Below, piece by piece: positions 11,790 to 23,364 of a DNA stretch of 64,000 nt; positions within the stretch are counted from its first letter, which is position 1; each line of letters opens with the position of its first letter. The stretch is from Romanomermis culicivorax (Eukaryota > Nematoda > Enoplea > Mermithida > Mermithidae). Under the pieces are notes generated by a model that did not search any database, was not told the DNA's origin, and was given only the letters and a program-made list of their open reading frames with translations. The stretch spans positions 1,179,405 to 1,243,404 of the forward strand of contig CAWUHX010000040.1 in NCBI GenBank assembly GCA_963922205.1. The letters are read 5' to 3'. The position numbers were made by a program, and so were the translations under genes.

Positions 11790-12718
11790 ATGATTATCCA
11801 TTCCATGTCATTATGGCTGCCGATACCCAATTTCCGTGGACTGAACCTCATCAAAAAAATCTCGAATCTGAACGACGAATATCAAAAAATTTGATCAAAA
11901 ATTATTTCTACAGTATGTCGAAATTGGCATCAAAAATCCACGTCGATTTAAAAGCTATTTTTATCAACGGCGATTTGACAGCATTTGGTCATGATCATGA
12001 ATTGTCTACTTTTCGAGAATTGTTGCAAATACCTAAATCTTGGACGCAAGTCCATTTGGGTTTGGGGAACCACGATTATGCCAATAATGTGGACGATTGT
12101 TTCGAAAATCAATGCAGCACCAGGATGGTAAAATATATGATGGAGCAAAAAGCATTGTACAGTAATATGGATGTTGAGGTTACACATTTTCCACCTGCGA
12201 ATGAAGAAGATTGGTATACTGTAGTTTACAGAGGAAGTTTAGCCTATTCTTTAGATATAGGCGGAATTCATATCGTTCAATTACATAATTATCCTACTTA
12301 TGCTAATCAATGGAATTCTACAAATTATTTGGAAGACATTTTGGAAGTTTTCCAAATCAACGACAGTTTGGAATGGCTAAAACGCGATTTAGATGATGCG
12401 TCGAATAAAAATCGATCCATCATCATTTGTATGCACGATCCAATACTGCCTCGACGATTTCAAAATTTGATCATCAAGTACAAAATTTCGGCTATATTTG
12501 TTGGACATTACCATAGTAATATAGGATTGTACGATCGGAATACAGAATCTGATGATATTGTACCAGTTTTTGGTTCTGGTTCAGCAATATATGGTACTTA
12601 TTTGTTGGTGAAATTTGAGAATCAAAATCGTATGCAAATTTCGGCTTGGAATGCAAAAAATGGCGATGTCCAGAAAATTGCTCTCCAAAATTTGGAGGAA
12701 GATTTTCAGTTGGGGTGA
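11790..12718 (+). CDS. calcineurin-like metallophosphoesterase, last exon
   Basis: A 309-codon open exon with every core motif of a two-metal calcineurin-like phosphoesterase. Numbering from the methionine at 11813: AADTQ (residues 2-6, first metal aspartate), NGD (52-54), GNHD (85-88), a histidine in CMHDP (208) and GHYH (231-234). Such enzymes hydrolyse phosphate esters; the substrate cannot be told. The frame is open upstream of that ATG (DDYPFHVI), completing the first beta strand, and is preceded by a TTTACTTTAG acceptor at 11788-11789. The exon therefore starts at 11790 in phase 2, the ATG is internal, and a 5' exon, probably a signal peptide, is missing. NST (168-170) and NRS (200-202) are possible glycosylation sites. 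There is no lesion, so it is probably functional. The DTQFPWT opening and the intron-free body recall bacterial relatives; transfer is only an inference. Confidence 0.9.
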
Positions 12719-13148
12719 TGTTTTAAAAATTCTTAGATGAAATTTTATACAGTAAAGATCATTCACTTGATTCAATACAGTAGGCATAGTGTCAAGTATT
12801 TGCTTATCTTATCAGATTAGGACACTGCAGAAAATCCCCAAATGGACTTTTTCCAGTGTATGTTGTAGCACGTCCTTTTTGAACTATTCTGACAGAACTT
12901 TTTTTGAAACTTAAACATTCTTGTTCATACTGGATTTCACTGCCAATTAACTGTCATCCATTGTTGGTAAACAACAATCAATCCAAAAATATTTTATCAC
13001 TTTTTAATACTCGTAAAACTTTTTTTCCTCATCCTGTTCAACATTTTATACCAAATAGCAAACTGGTTTCCAACAGGAAAAAAACAGCAATAGTCTAAAC
13101 CTGGCATACATTTCCTAAATTTTCAATACTAACCATATCGAACTAAAG
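12719..13148. other. intergenic spacer between convergent genes
   Basis: AT-rich spacer between the phosphoesterase stop and the minus-strand gene ending at 13176. No clear AATAAA follows the phosphoesterase stop. The complement of tttatt at 13149-13154 is the likely poly(A) signal of the minus-strand gene. Confidence 0.45.
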
Positions 13149-13175
13149 TTTATTCAACACGGTTGTAAATGATTC

Positions 13176-13475
13176 TCAAGCACTTTCTTGGGGAAGACCG
13201 TTACAAACTAGGGATAGTGTGACAGTAGAATTTGCGTCGCGAACAATATTTACTGTACTCAAAATGGACTTGATTGAGTGGAACATGGACAAATAAAGAT
13301 TTTGCACAGTAGCAGCAGCCTTAGCACCACAAAATTTGGTGACCAATGGTGGTTGACATTTTGTTTCGCATTGGATGTAGCTGAAAAAAAATGTAAAATG
13401 TACAGGTGAGACAATGGACATTCCAAAAAAGTCATTGCTGTGTATGACTTCGTACGTGGTCAGGGGATACGGAAT
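13176..13475 (-). CDS. small cysteine-containing secreted protein, 3' exons
   Basis: Last exon 13380-13176 (205 bp) follows a TTTTTTTTCAG acceptor and reads 67 residues from YIQCETKCQPP to GLPQESA, with cysteines at CETKC, FC and VC and two N-glycosylation-like sites. An AATAAA lies 22 bp past the stop (complement of 13149-13154), which supports a true gene end. A 20-bp exon, 13475-13456 (IPYPLT), with GT/AG borders and a 75-bp intron joins in phase. Further 5' exons and the signal peptide were not found. The Cys-x3-Cys plus amphipathic helices recalls the minus-strand gene at 16897, so it may be a diverged relative. Function unknown. Confidence 0.6.
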   Translation of the reverse strand: MPYPLTTYEVIHSNDFFGMSIVSPVHFTFFFSYIQCETKCQPPLVTKFCGAKAAATVQNLYLSMFHSIKSILSTVNIVRDANSTVTLSLVCNGLPQESA

Positions 13476-13635
13476 CTGCATTTCCAGCAGATTTTGACGT
13501 CAGAAAGTGGTTGCAGTTTGTGGACTTTTAAGTCTGAAATGAGGATGCAATTGCTCCACTCTATTCAATTTTGAAGTGATCGATGCTGCAATCACAGTTT
13601 TGTGAAGTACAGCCTTGATAGGGGTCAGGTGCCTG

Positions 13636-13750
13636 GTTTAATAAGGAGACTTAAGCTCAAGCTGAGCCGCAGCTTAAGCTGTAACTAAACTTCATCTGTT
13701 ATATTATTGCAGTTAAGCTGCAGCTCAGCTGTAGCTTTACTCATACACAT
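13636..13750. repeat. AGCTGCAGCT-rich palindromic repeat, copy 3
   Basis: Begins ggtttaataaggagacttaagc (compare the 6372 copy) and carries two aagctgcagctcagc-type blocks. Truncated. Confidence 0.5.
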
Positions 13751-13923
13751 AAAGTTAATACATTGACCTATGTTTTTTATACCATGTTTGTCTCGTCATT
13801 TGCTATGCTCATTTTGTATTTTTGTGTATCATTCTTTCCTTGTGTTGCTGGGCCTCGTGTGTAGGTGATTTTTTTATAACTACAATTTTTTTGTATAACT
13901 AGTAAAGTACTCAACCTACACAC

Positions 13924-14778
13924 TGTAATGTAGATGCTAATGCATCGATGTAAATACATAATGTACACAATGTGATAATCATTTTTAAATATAAATTCAT
14001 TTTCTAATCTATCCTCTCAAGGATGTCTGGATTTTACATGTTGACATTCCTATAAATTTATGTGAAGTGTTCTATTTTGATCGTCCCACACCCCAGTAGC
14101 TGTTATTAACCCAATTGAAGACACTCTAATTAATTTGCACATTGGCACCTGGTCTCCTAGAATCCACATGAAGGTACACATTCCACAGCTATATTAATTC
14201 TCCCCTAAAACCACCTGCATGTAGTAGAAAGTAGAAGCCCCAGCCAGACACCAGTCACAAGTGGAACAGTAGCTGCAGTTCCTACAAAAGCATGTATATG
14301 CGCGAGAAATAGATACAGAAGCATACACCGAAGCACAGAGGCATGGTTAAGTCCACCATAAACGAGGAAGCAAGCATAAGAAAAGTGTGGAAAGCACAGG
14401 GTACTAGGAAAGCATTAGAAGGCGTGGCTAAACAAGCCTACAGTATACAGAAGGGGAAGAAGCAAGAAACAGCAATTGGCGGAAGAAAATTTTGGAAACA
14501 GACCCCCCCCAACCAAGAGAGTGGCCAAAGAGAAGCAGTATTTAAAGAGAAGCAAAGCGTGATTCCATCAGATTCATAAAAGTGTGCTTTATGCGAGACT
14601 TGTTTTTGTGAAGCAAAGTGTTATTCTTGTATCATCCACAGAAAGCAATTGTCGCCATTGCGTTTGTTTATTATTTTGTCATTTTATCGTCATAATCTGT
14701 ATCGCCTCATCCCCACGGACTGTGTAAAGGTGCAAACCTAGGATCAAGTAAAAGTATAATTAGAATCTGGGCGTTACA
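13924..14778 (+). mobile_element. solo LTR, family H, copy 1 (855 bp)
   Basis: Starts TGTAATGTAGATGC, ends GGGCGTTACA, with the 4-bp target duplication acac (13920-13923 and 14779-14782). It aligns with 21853-22698. A TATTTAAAG box near 14540, corresponding to TATAAAAGG at about 22444 in copy 2, marks plus orientation. Open frames inside are non-conserved. Confidence 0.85.
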
Positions 14779-14799
14779 ACACAACAAAATCATGTCAGG

Positions 14800-15013
14800 A
14801 AAGTTGAGCTACAGCTGGCTGTAACTGTACAGAAATGTTATAACATTTAGAGTTTAGCTACAGCTCACCTGCAGCTTACTTTTTTATATGTTTGGTCTGC
14901 ATGAGTTAAGCTACAGCCGAACTGCAGCTTAACAACAATATAACATATATAATTAAGCAACAGGATAAGCTACAGCTGAGCTGGTATTCAAGTCTCCTTG
15001 ATGAAACCAGCCC
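14800..15013. repeat. AGCTGCAGCT-rich palindromic repeat, copy 4
   Basis: Blocks of ttaagctacagc type with acatatagagt spacers, closing with ccttgatgaaaccagcccc, the complement of the terminus at 6372. Confidence 0.55.
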
Positions 15014-16890
15014 CGGGAATTCAATAAGATAATCTTGAAATGGTAGGGAAGAGCTGTGATCTAGAGGTCTGTATCATAAAGCGAGAATTTATTGAATAGG
15101 ATTCCATAATTTTGAATAAAGGTTTGGCAGCGACATCATTGGATCAATCACCTCAAAATGAATGGAGTATAGCGGCAATACCAGACCATACACTTGGAAT
15201 GCTTAAACATATAAACACGTTCCAACATAGAGAAAGGGTCTAGATCCCTGCACACTTTAGATGTTTAATATAACGGATAAAACTGAGTCTACAGTACATT
15301 TAGAAAAACACAACTTTGACGACTGCACACTTTTAGCATTTTTTAGCAACTCTAAAAATTTTGGCAATTTTCAAAAATCTTTTTTGGGCCATTTTCAACA
15401 ATTTTGTTCGACTTTACACTTTTTCAGCAATTGCAAACAATATTTTAAAATTTCGTCAAAAATTCTGGACAACTTCCGTAATTCTGCAATTTTTTGGCGA
15501 ATTTTCGGCTATTTTGGTCTACTTTTTCGACAATTTCACAAATTTCAACAATGTTCAACAATTTTTAACTGTGTTTTTGAAAATTTCCTAAATAACTTTC
15601 CGGAAGTATCGACAATAAGAAAGTTGTAAAGTTGCCAAAATTTCTTGAAAATTTGTGAAAAGTCGCAGAGAAAGACGTCAAAAAAAGTCAAAAATAGTAG
15701 TTGCCAAAAATTTTCAAAAATTGCTGAGAAAAATTTGCAAGAAAGATTCCAATCATTGCCCAAGAGCCGTAAAGTTGCCGAAAATTTTCAAAAATTGCCG
15801 AAATTTCTCAAAAATTGCCGAAAATTTTCAATAATGCCAAAAAATTAGCCAAAAAACAGTTACAGGTATATTGTAAAAAATTGTAAGAAGTGTAAAGCTG
15901 TTCAAACGTAATTTGTTTACACAAGCTCAAGTCATGCAATGATAACGTGTTTTAATTTGGCACATCCCCCATGAAACAAAACATGCATGAAGCTCTGCTC
16001 TATTCCTATGTTATAATGTGTGCCTTAGGATTCTACTTGTAGAAGCCGCATTAGCACTGATGCTAATGGCAGACTTCTCTCAGTTCGTCAAATTTTTAAT
16101 GAGAGCATTTCTCATATAATCTTCATTTTTTTGTCTTCCGTTTATTTTTCTTTCATAATTTTTCAATTTTTTAGTTTATCATCTTCATTTAATTTAATTT
16201 AAGTTTATTTAATTTTATTTATTTTTATTAATTTATATTAATTTTATTTTTATTAATTTTTATTTATTTTTATTTTTTTTAAATTTATTTTTATTGATTT
16301 TTATTGATTTTTATCTTTTTTTAATTATTTTTATTTATTTACATCTTTTCTGTCTATTTATATTCATTTTACTTGTTGTTTCTAATTCCATTGTTCTTCA
16401 TTTTTTTCATGCATTATTCTTTTCTTTTGGTTTCTCATGTACTTTTCGACATCATATAGTGTATATTTCTCAATTTTAGTATAGTCATTTTTTGATTTCT
16501 ATTGTTGTACGTGATTTTTTTCAACTTTGCGTAAAAATCATATTAAATATATGGTAGGTTCTGCATTGCATTTTAATTACTTCCAAAATATTTGGAATGT
16601 ATTTTTTCGCAGGTAGCTTATCAGTGATTTTTTAGGTGCTTGAAATCTGATTCCACACCTCACTTCACATATCATTCTATTGGAATATAAATCCACACTA
16701 TTTTCGTAACAGAATATCTATGTGGTTAAATTCCACATCTGTGAAAAAAGTCAGTTTTTCAGACTTGGGAGAATACTAATTTTTACATGTTAGCCTGTCA
16801 GAGGTTGGAATTCACTATTGATGAGAAAATTCACATTCTGCATCCATGCTCAAAAAACCAAAATCCACCCAAATTCTACAAATTCTGTGT
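15014..16890. other. gene-free AT-rich stretch with low-complexity blocks
   Basis: 15300-15850 is a low-complexity run of ttttcaa/ttgccgaaaa words; its open frames on both strands are compositional. 16180-16340 is T/A-rich (ttatttttattgattttt). No gene or recognised element. Confidence 0.5.
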
Positions 16891-16896
16891 CTACCA

Positions 16897-17880
16897 TTAA
16901 CATCTGGCTTTTGGACATGATGCATCTTCCACATTTGCAGGTGAATTCAGAAATTTAGACTTACCCCATTTTTGCATCACTATATCTACTACTTCTATGA
17001 ACAATGCACATGTCAGAGTGCATGTGGTGGCATTTCTACCATTTAGAGAAAACCAAATTTGACTTGAATTTCACTTACGTGCAAGTATCGTTGAAATCTT
17101 TTTGAAGTTTCTTTATCTTTTTATCAGTCAAACGTTCCATGTTAGATTTATCCAGTACTCGGTCCACAGCTTTTTCATATTGACTACATTTGGGTTCACA
17201 TTGCGAATCGATGTCAACGTCGTGTTTAGAAACACACGGCATATATTGTTTCAGATCTTTAAAACAGTATGCTAAGGGAATTTTCTATATTTTCCCACAC
17301 CGTTTGGATACCTGCATTATGAGTTACGCACAAGTATTCCAACATGGTCAACATATCCAACATCATTGGTTTCATAAATTCGTAGGATGGGCATGCTTTT
17401 AAACATCTGCTTGATGGAAGATATGCCCTAAATTCACAAAATTTCCATTACAGCGTATTGTGAAAATGGATGAATTTGATGTACTGGCAAAGCTCATTCA
17501 AATCTTTTTCTTTGTAGGTGCCGGATAAATGCATAGCCATCTGGTTAGAATCTTTTGTTGCATTTTTCTCTCCGCCGAATGTTTTATTAAAGTCGCGATC
17601 CATTTGATCATTGCATGTCATTGTGCAATTGCTTTCGAACATAGCTGCTACGTTGTTTGCAACGTTAGATGATTCATCCTTGGGATCTGGTACAGATCTG
17701 GAACAAAACAATGATTTATCAAAAGAAGAAACCTGATTCTTGGCTCTTGGATGTTGATTTCGAAAACGTACCTTTTGATTCTCTGTAGAAAAGTAAACTT
17801 TTCATGTAGACGAGTTTGAACTCCAACCAAAATTTCGGCAGGATTAAATACAACTGATTCGGATTGCACAAATACTAGAG
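16897..17880 (-). CDS. secreted cysteine-rich protein, DUF19-like, six exons seen
   Basis: Exons in coding order: 17880-17772, 17697-17485, 17427-17312, 17256-17079, 17035-16965, 16925-16897. All junctions are GT/AG and phases fit throughout, giving 238 codons and a TAA; introns are 74, 57, 55, 43 and 39 bp, typical of nematodes. The first exon enters with a hydrophobic LVFVQS-like signal-peptide end, so one upstream exon with the ATG is missing. The product has 14 cysteines in doublets (CTMTC, CLKAC, CEPKC, CTLTC), amphipathic helices and several N-x-S/T sites. The spacing LEYLC...LKQYMPC and the helical, all-secreted character suggest the nematode DUF19/T20D4.11-like extracellular domain. 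That assignment is inference; the gene structure is seen directly. Confidence 0.75.
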
Positions 17881-18169
17881 CTGAAAAACAAAAATTTCCA
17901 GATATAACAGTCGAGTGGACATACACAAATGATCAATGCTGTACTTTAGGTTAAACTTCAGATCTCTCCTGCAAGAGGGCAAACTGAGCAATGCAAAAGA
18001 TCCCTTCTACTAAAGTGCAATTAAATGTTGGAAAATTTGATAGATGGGAGAATGCTTTTCAGAAATTTCCAAACAAATAACTTTGAGAAACATTTTGTTG
18101 GTCAAACTGAACTTATTTTGAATGCAAAAAATCTACTTTTCGAAATTCAGCATGTGGATTGACTGCCGG

Positions 18170-18337
18170 AGTTGTAGTCTGGTGGTTATCACCTCCAACA
18201 ACTATTCTTGAGGAGCAGGTTCAATTCCAGGTGTAACCCAAAATTGAGTTCCTATTAGCTGGTCTAGGCAGATACATCCAGTATTACTGCATCTGGTTCA
18301 CATAAATCTTATAATGCTATACACGCTTAAGCCTAGT
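18170..18337 (+). mobile_element. tRNA-headed SINE-like repeat, left part
   Basis: tRNA-like promoter: A-box-like tagtctggtggttatcacc and B-box caggttcaattcc, followed by aggtgtaacccaaaattgag. The body is interrupted by the foldback element at 18338-18565 and continues after it. Confidence 0.6.
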
Positions 18338-18565
18338 GGGTTATTGTAAAGAAACTAATGGGAGGCTTAGGCTCATTCTTTGGCTTAGCCTTACTCTTAG
18401 GCTTGTGCTTAAGCTTTGACATTTTTCAGGCTTGCACCCTAAGCGAAAGTCTAAGCCTAAGCCAAGGCCTTAAGTCTAAGCCCAAGTGTATGTCCACGGC
18501 TAAGCCTGGGCCTAAAAATAAGCCTAAGCCTAAGCCCCGCCCCATTAAACCCCTTCCAATAACCC
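18338..18565. mobile_element. foldback element with inverted TTAGGC-like arms
   Basis: Left terminus GGGTTATTG, right terminus CAATAACCC. The left arm (18360-18412) carries degenerate ggcttagg units; the right arm (18430-18540) carries gcctaag units, i.e. the inverted complement, meeting at about 18420. It sits inside the same SINE-like family as the 5454 element. No clean target duplication is visible. Confidence 0.6.
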
Positions 18566-18960
18566 ACCTATGCCCATGTGCATAACGATATAAGACGGAT
18601 GTGAAGCCCATGCTGTAATACCAATACAGCCTTTCATTCCTATGGATTGATAAATTGTGTATGCAAGCTTGGAACTCTGCTTGCCGGAGTTTTCTGAGCC
18701 TAATTGCATCTTGGTTTTAAGGTATGGTTAATGAGGAGGTGGAGCTACTAGGTAGGTTGCCAAACAAGTCCTGATTGTCTTGCAAAAGCTAGCCTGTGGG
18801 ATGTGACCTCCTCTAGGCCACAATAGTACCCAAGTAATGCTTCTGATATAAGATGGGCACTCATATGACTGTATAGTCTTGTAAAGCCTGCCTTTCCAGC
18901 TATAGAAAAATAGACACAGGTGTACCCTCAATAATTTTAAGATAGTAATTTGAATGATCG
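18566..18960 (+). mobile_element. tRNA-headed repeat, right part with tail
   Basis: Contains gataaattgtgtatgcaagc (compare gtaaattgtgtaggcgagc at about 6235) and ends with a tail (tagtcttgtaaagcctgcc...gctatag) shared with 9330-9370 and, reversed, 59125-59165. Confidence 0.55.
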
Positions 18961-20195
18961 CAGTGATCAACGTGATGAGAGGAAGAATTTTAGCACACAT
19001 ACATACTCATCAATCAAAAAATTTAGAATAAATTAGTTTATAATTTTAACTAGATGGTTGAAAATTTTCCTCATTGTTATTTTGGAATGAGTTAAAAACC
19101 ACATTTCATGTAGAATTTCAACATTTAATACATCTATCACTTCAATGAGAAGTCAATAGGAGGGTCAAAATTTTCATATAACACAGGTTCTTACTTGTTA
19201 CAATCCATGAGAATAGTTTAAAAGCCACCATCCTTGATAGAAAACAAGAGAATCCACTGAATGATCAACAATGAACTTTCCTGCTTTATGTATTCAAAAA
19301 AAAAGATGACGAATGTGGGAAAAACCATCAAGTTCAGAGATATGCCTGGAGGCCATCGGCATAGTTCTGTCAAAAATGGTTTTAAAAAGGTTAATTAATG
19401 AATACAATTTTGAATAGACGCCAAACAGCCTAGAGGTATCCTTTTGGTTTGCATATAATCAAATCTTGAGAAAAAACAAAATCTATACAATGGTGCACTT
19501 ACACCAAACTGGATGTTAGGCGCTTATTTTCTAGAAATTTTCTGTTTGGAGACTTGTTTGGAAGTGGACAGGGAAGCCACAAAGCAGGACAAACAATTTC
19601 GCATAGGATGAAGTGATGGAAGAGATTTTTTAACTAAATTTTTTTGTGTCCCAAATTTGCAACCCAAATTTGATAATATTTTGCTTGTATATTCTCTACA
19701 TTTGTGAGAAATTGATTCGAAATTTATTATTCTCTATCAATTTTGAAATGATCAATGCAGCAAATATAACACAAAAAACTTACTATGCTCCATTAAATTT
19801 GAAATGATTGATGAGGATGATGAGTGATGATGAAGCCTTGATTCAGAAATCAGTTTCTATAATCTTTAAATGATTAATAAGATTGATCTTCTAGGGCTCT
19901 GGATTATGAAAGAAAAATTTATTGAATAGAGCAATAAGCTCTATCCCTCTATTGTGTGAGGTTTATGATGGTTGCTGAAACTTGAAATGTTTTAACTTAT
20001 CAATCTAGGGTTTGTTACCTGATCTTCCATTAGTTTGACTCGACCAAGAAAACACAATTTGATTTGATACTTCAAACAATACTCTAGTATTGCCACAGTG
20101 ACAATTTGTGGTACGCAGAAAAAAGGACAGCATGTTGAGAATGGTCACAGCAACCACCCCAACTACGAATTTTTGCAAAAAGAGGGCGCCTTTTC
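18961..20195. other. gene-free stretch
   Basis: AT-rich, no coding signature and no recognised repeat until the tRNA-like units that begin near 20196. Confidence 0.4.
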
Positions 20196-20504
20196 CATTG
20201 CTCAGTTGGCTCAGTTGATTAGAGCATGTGGATGGTAGCCACAAAGTCCCGCGTTCAAGTCCCAGGGCGAGCCTAACTTTAACTGAAGCCCCGAGTAGCG
20301 GGATTAGGTTGCCTCAACACTGGTGGGCCTTGATTGTCCGTCAAACTCGATGGGGGAGGACTGTTGAGAGTAATCACAGCAACCACCTCAACTACGAATT
20401 GTTGCACAAAGTAAGCACCTTTCCCATTGCTCGGTTGGCTCAGTTGGTTAGCGCATGCGGACGGTAGCCACAAGATCCCCGGTTCAAGTCCCCGATCGCG
20501 CCTT
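20196..20504 (+). repeat. tandem tRNA-like (SINE-head) units, plus strand
   Basis: Two units (20196-20275 and 20426-20504) with an A-box ggctcagttg(g/a)ttag(a/c)gc and a B-box gttcaagtcc; equivalent positions are 229 bp apart. Each is followed by acttt(t)actgaagccccgagtagc. Same family and spacing as the minus-strand pair at 10682-10990. Confidence 0.65.
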
Positions 20505-20569
20505 ACTTTTACTGAAGCCCCGAGTAGCAGGGAGAGGTTGTCTCTACACAGTATAAAAAACCACCGCAT

Positions 20570-21229
20570 GTGTAAGACAAATTACTTTCAAATATTACAC
20601 TAGGATTGGCCTCGAACGTTCTGGAAATGTTGACTGATATCGTGTATCAACTTGCCAATCAATCTTGAAAAATGGCAAAATGCAATATTTACACAATTAC
20701 AATTATACAATGCAATAAGTATGAACAAGCTAGGAACTAGGTGCAACTGGTAGCCACACAGAAGTGATGCATGGGCATTGAAGTGAAGTTTGTACAACCA
20801 ACTGATGACTAGATCGAATCTACAGTAGCCTCCCAAAATAGTCCACTTGTTTGTTGTTTGGTCTCCTCATATATATCACCATGAAAATTGTCACCAAAAT
20901 GCAAATGCAAGTATATAAGTAGTTTCACACAATAGTATATTTTGCACAGGTATTGAGACAGCATTTTGTGGTAGGCTACTATTAGTTGTTAGTATAAACA
21001 TGTCAGTTTTACCAAGCAATTTGCAAGTTAATCTCATTGTGTTTGAATCTTCTTTGAGATTCACAACGGCACAGATTACGGTAACTGGAGAAGTTGTGAT
21101 AGAATTCATTCTGATTGTGTTATATTGCTGTCTTGTAGCGTGGTATCTGAAGATTATGAATGAGAACATTTTTTCGGAGTTACTCTTGAAAACTATACTG
21201 GCGGTCAGCTAGAGGTTTTTGGGCATGCT
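20570..21229. other. gene-free stretch
   Basis: No repeat recognised. A 70-codon open frame at 21000-21212 with a hydrophobic middle has no supporting splice or start context and is not called. Confidence 0.35.
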
Positions 21230-21852
21230 GATTTCAAAACTGCGCTCGAAATGAGTGTAAACTTCATGGTCAGTTTACAATAGAAATTTAAGCTCAAAAA
21301 CTGCAATTATTGCAGTGAAAAATGCGTTTTTTCTGTAGCAACATAATATATGAAAATCACAGTTAACAAACTTATTGCTGTCTTAAATTCACACTAGGTT
21401 TACACTTCTCTTTACAAGCTCATTTTCTCCCAAACGTACGCTCGATTTTTTTAATATTTTGCTAACAGGTAAAAGCTTTCAGGTCCAATCTTATATTCTC
21501 CGGAATCTGGAACTTCTTTAAGAAGAAAGTGTAAAGTGATATTCGGTGCTCAATAGCTCCATCAGTATTGGGAAAATTCCAGACTTGGGGGTACACATTT
21601 TGTCGATCATGTTTCAAGTTTCGTTTGATATAAAAAATTCGAGTGTCAAGTAGAAACTCACTTATTTAAAAAAATTCGAAAGTTTTGGAAAAATTGTCAG
21701 AAAAATGTAACGAAGACTCCATACAAAAATGCAAATGTTCGATGCGGCTTGACGAGCTGAGCAAGAATATATATGCAACGTTTAGGTGCAAATCAAAACT
21801 CTGACCTGTTCAAGCCAAAATTATGATTTTAGGATTAGGCTACTTTACACCA

Positions 21853-22698
21853 TGTAACTTAGATGCAAATGCATCATTGTAAATTCATAATGTACAGTAT
21901 GTGTATTTTATTACTATATATAAATTTATTCTATAATTTATTGTCTCAAGGATGTCTGAGTTTTCCTATATTGGCACCCCGGTAAATTCATCTGAAGTAC
22001 TTTGTTTTGAACATTCTTGTAGCCAAAATCCATTAGTAACCCAATTAAGAATCAGTGCATAATAATTCCACACATCCGCACCTGGTCCTATAACCCACTC
22101 GAGTCACATACAGATACACATTCCCAAGAAATACAGTCTCCCCCCAGAGGCCTAACAACACCTGCCCATGTAGAAAATACAGAAATCCCCGACCCAGACA
22201 CAAGATTCAGGTAGGACGCATAGAAAACAGAAAAACACACGAAAAACTAAATACATGTAGGCATGGCTAAGCATACAGTAAATTAAAGCATGTGAGCGTG
22301 CAAGTTAAGCATGAATTAAAGCATAAAGGCGTGGCGATAGAAGCATACAGTAAAATAAGCAGGTAAGCCAAGCAACGATTGATTAGGAAAGCAAGACCGA
22401 AGCCGACCTCCCATGGCGTGAAGGCGTGGTCTAAAGAAGCAGTATAAAAGGCAAAGAAAGTGTGAAATATGCAGATTTTTATGCAGATTTTTTATTGGTG
22501 TTTCCTTTTATGCAAATCGCGTTTGGAAGCTTGAGACCTTTTTATTTTGTGCGTTGACGCTAAAGAAAGCCGTTGGCGAGTTGTTTATTCTCATATCATT
22601 GTCGATTATCGTTTTATTCTCGTATTGTTTATCGTGTGCTGCCCTGTGGACGACTTGTTGACTCAAGTAAAAGTACAGAGTAGAAAACGGGCGTTACA
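21853..22698 (+). mobile_element. solo LTR, family H, copy 2 (846 bp)
   Basis: TGTAACTTAGATGC start and GGGCGTTACA end, aligned with 13924-14778. Flanks acca (21849-21852) and accg (22699-22702) match in three of four bases. A TATAAAAGG box lies near 22444. It is inserted in the left arm of the large inverted repeat; the right arm has no counterpart at the matching place. Confidence 0.8.
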
Positions 22699-23364
22699 AC
22701 CGGACCATAACTTTTTTGCTATGGGTCCAATCGCCAAGCTTTTTTCATTCTATAGAACGTCTAAAGTCGGGTCGATCGGTATATTTTTCACAGTGTAAAG
22801 TTTAAAGGTGAGTGTAAACAGAGCGTAAATTGCTCAACACGTGGTGTAAAATCTCAAAAACGTTGGGATGAAAATTTTTTATTTTTCTATATGTTTTAGA
22901 ACCTTAAAAAAAGATTTTTGATAACTGTTTCATGTCAATTAAAATTATGGTATGAGAGCTACACTAAGACAAAAATTCGAAAATTGCAATTTTCGGATGC
23001 TACATATACTTTACAGTTTACACTTTGAGAGTATTAAAAACTCTTTTGAAAAGCTTAGATTACGTTCTATGAGAATCTATAGGTTTCGTAAATATAGCAT
23101 CAAAATTAACCGAGTTATTGAGTGTAAAGTTGGGCTGGAAACCTTTGCGTATAGCTACAGTTAGACAGAGTTATGAAACATTCTTTTATTTAATAGATAG
23201 TCCTTAACGAGGTCGACCAGAATCTTTTTTGGATTTCGAAATTAAGACAATATTGACCAATTTACGGCCAATTAATGCTTTTGAGGTTAAAGAGTCAAGA
23301 TTTAAGCCACTATTGCTGACGTCAAAAAATGCAAAATCTGTTGTGCAAGTCTTTTCTTAGAGTG

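Noticed and set aside
18360..18545. Scar of a head-to-head chromosome fusion
   Set aside because: The block has its own inverted termini and lies inside a dispersed SINE-like repeat; a foldback insertion explains it more simply.
10682..20504. Functional tRNA genes
   Set aside because: Only A/B-box-like promoters in tandem, diverged, repeat-associated copies; no convincing acceptor-stem pairing or conserved anticodon arm was seen.
20891..21212. Overlapping 92- and 70-codon frames with a hydrophobic segment
   Set aside because: No splice or start context or recognisable family, and frames on opposite strands compete.
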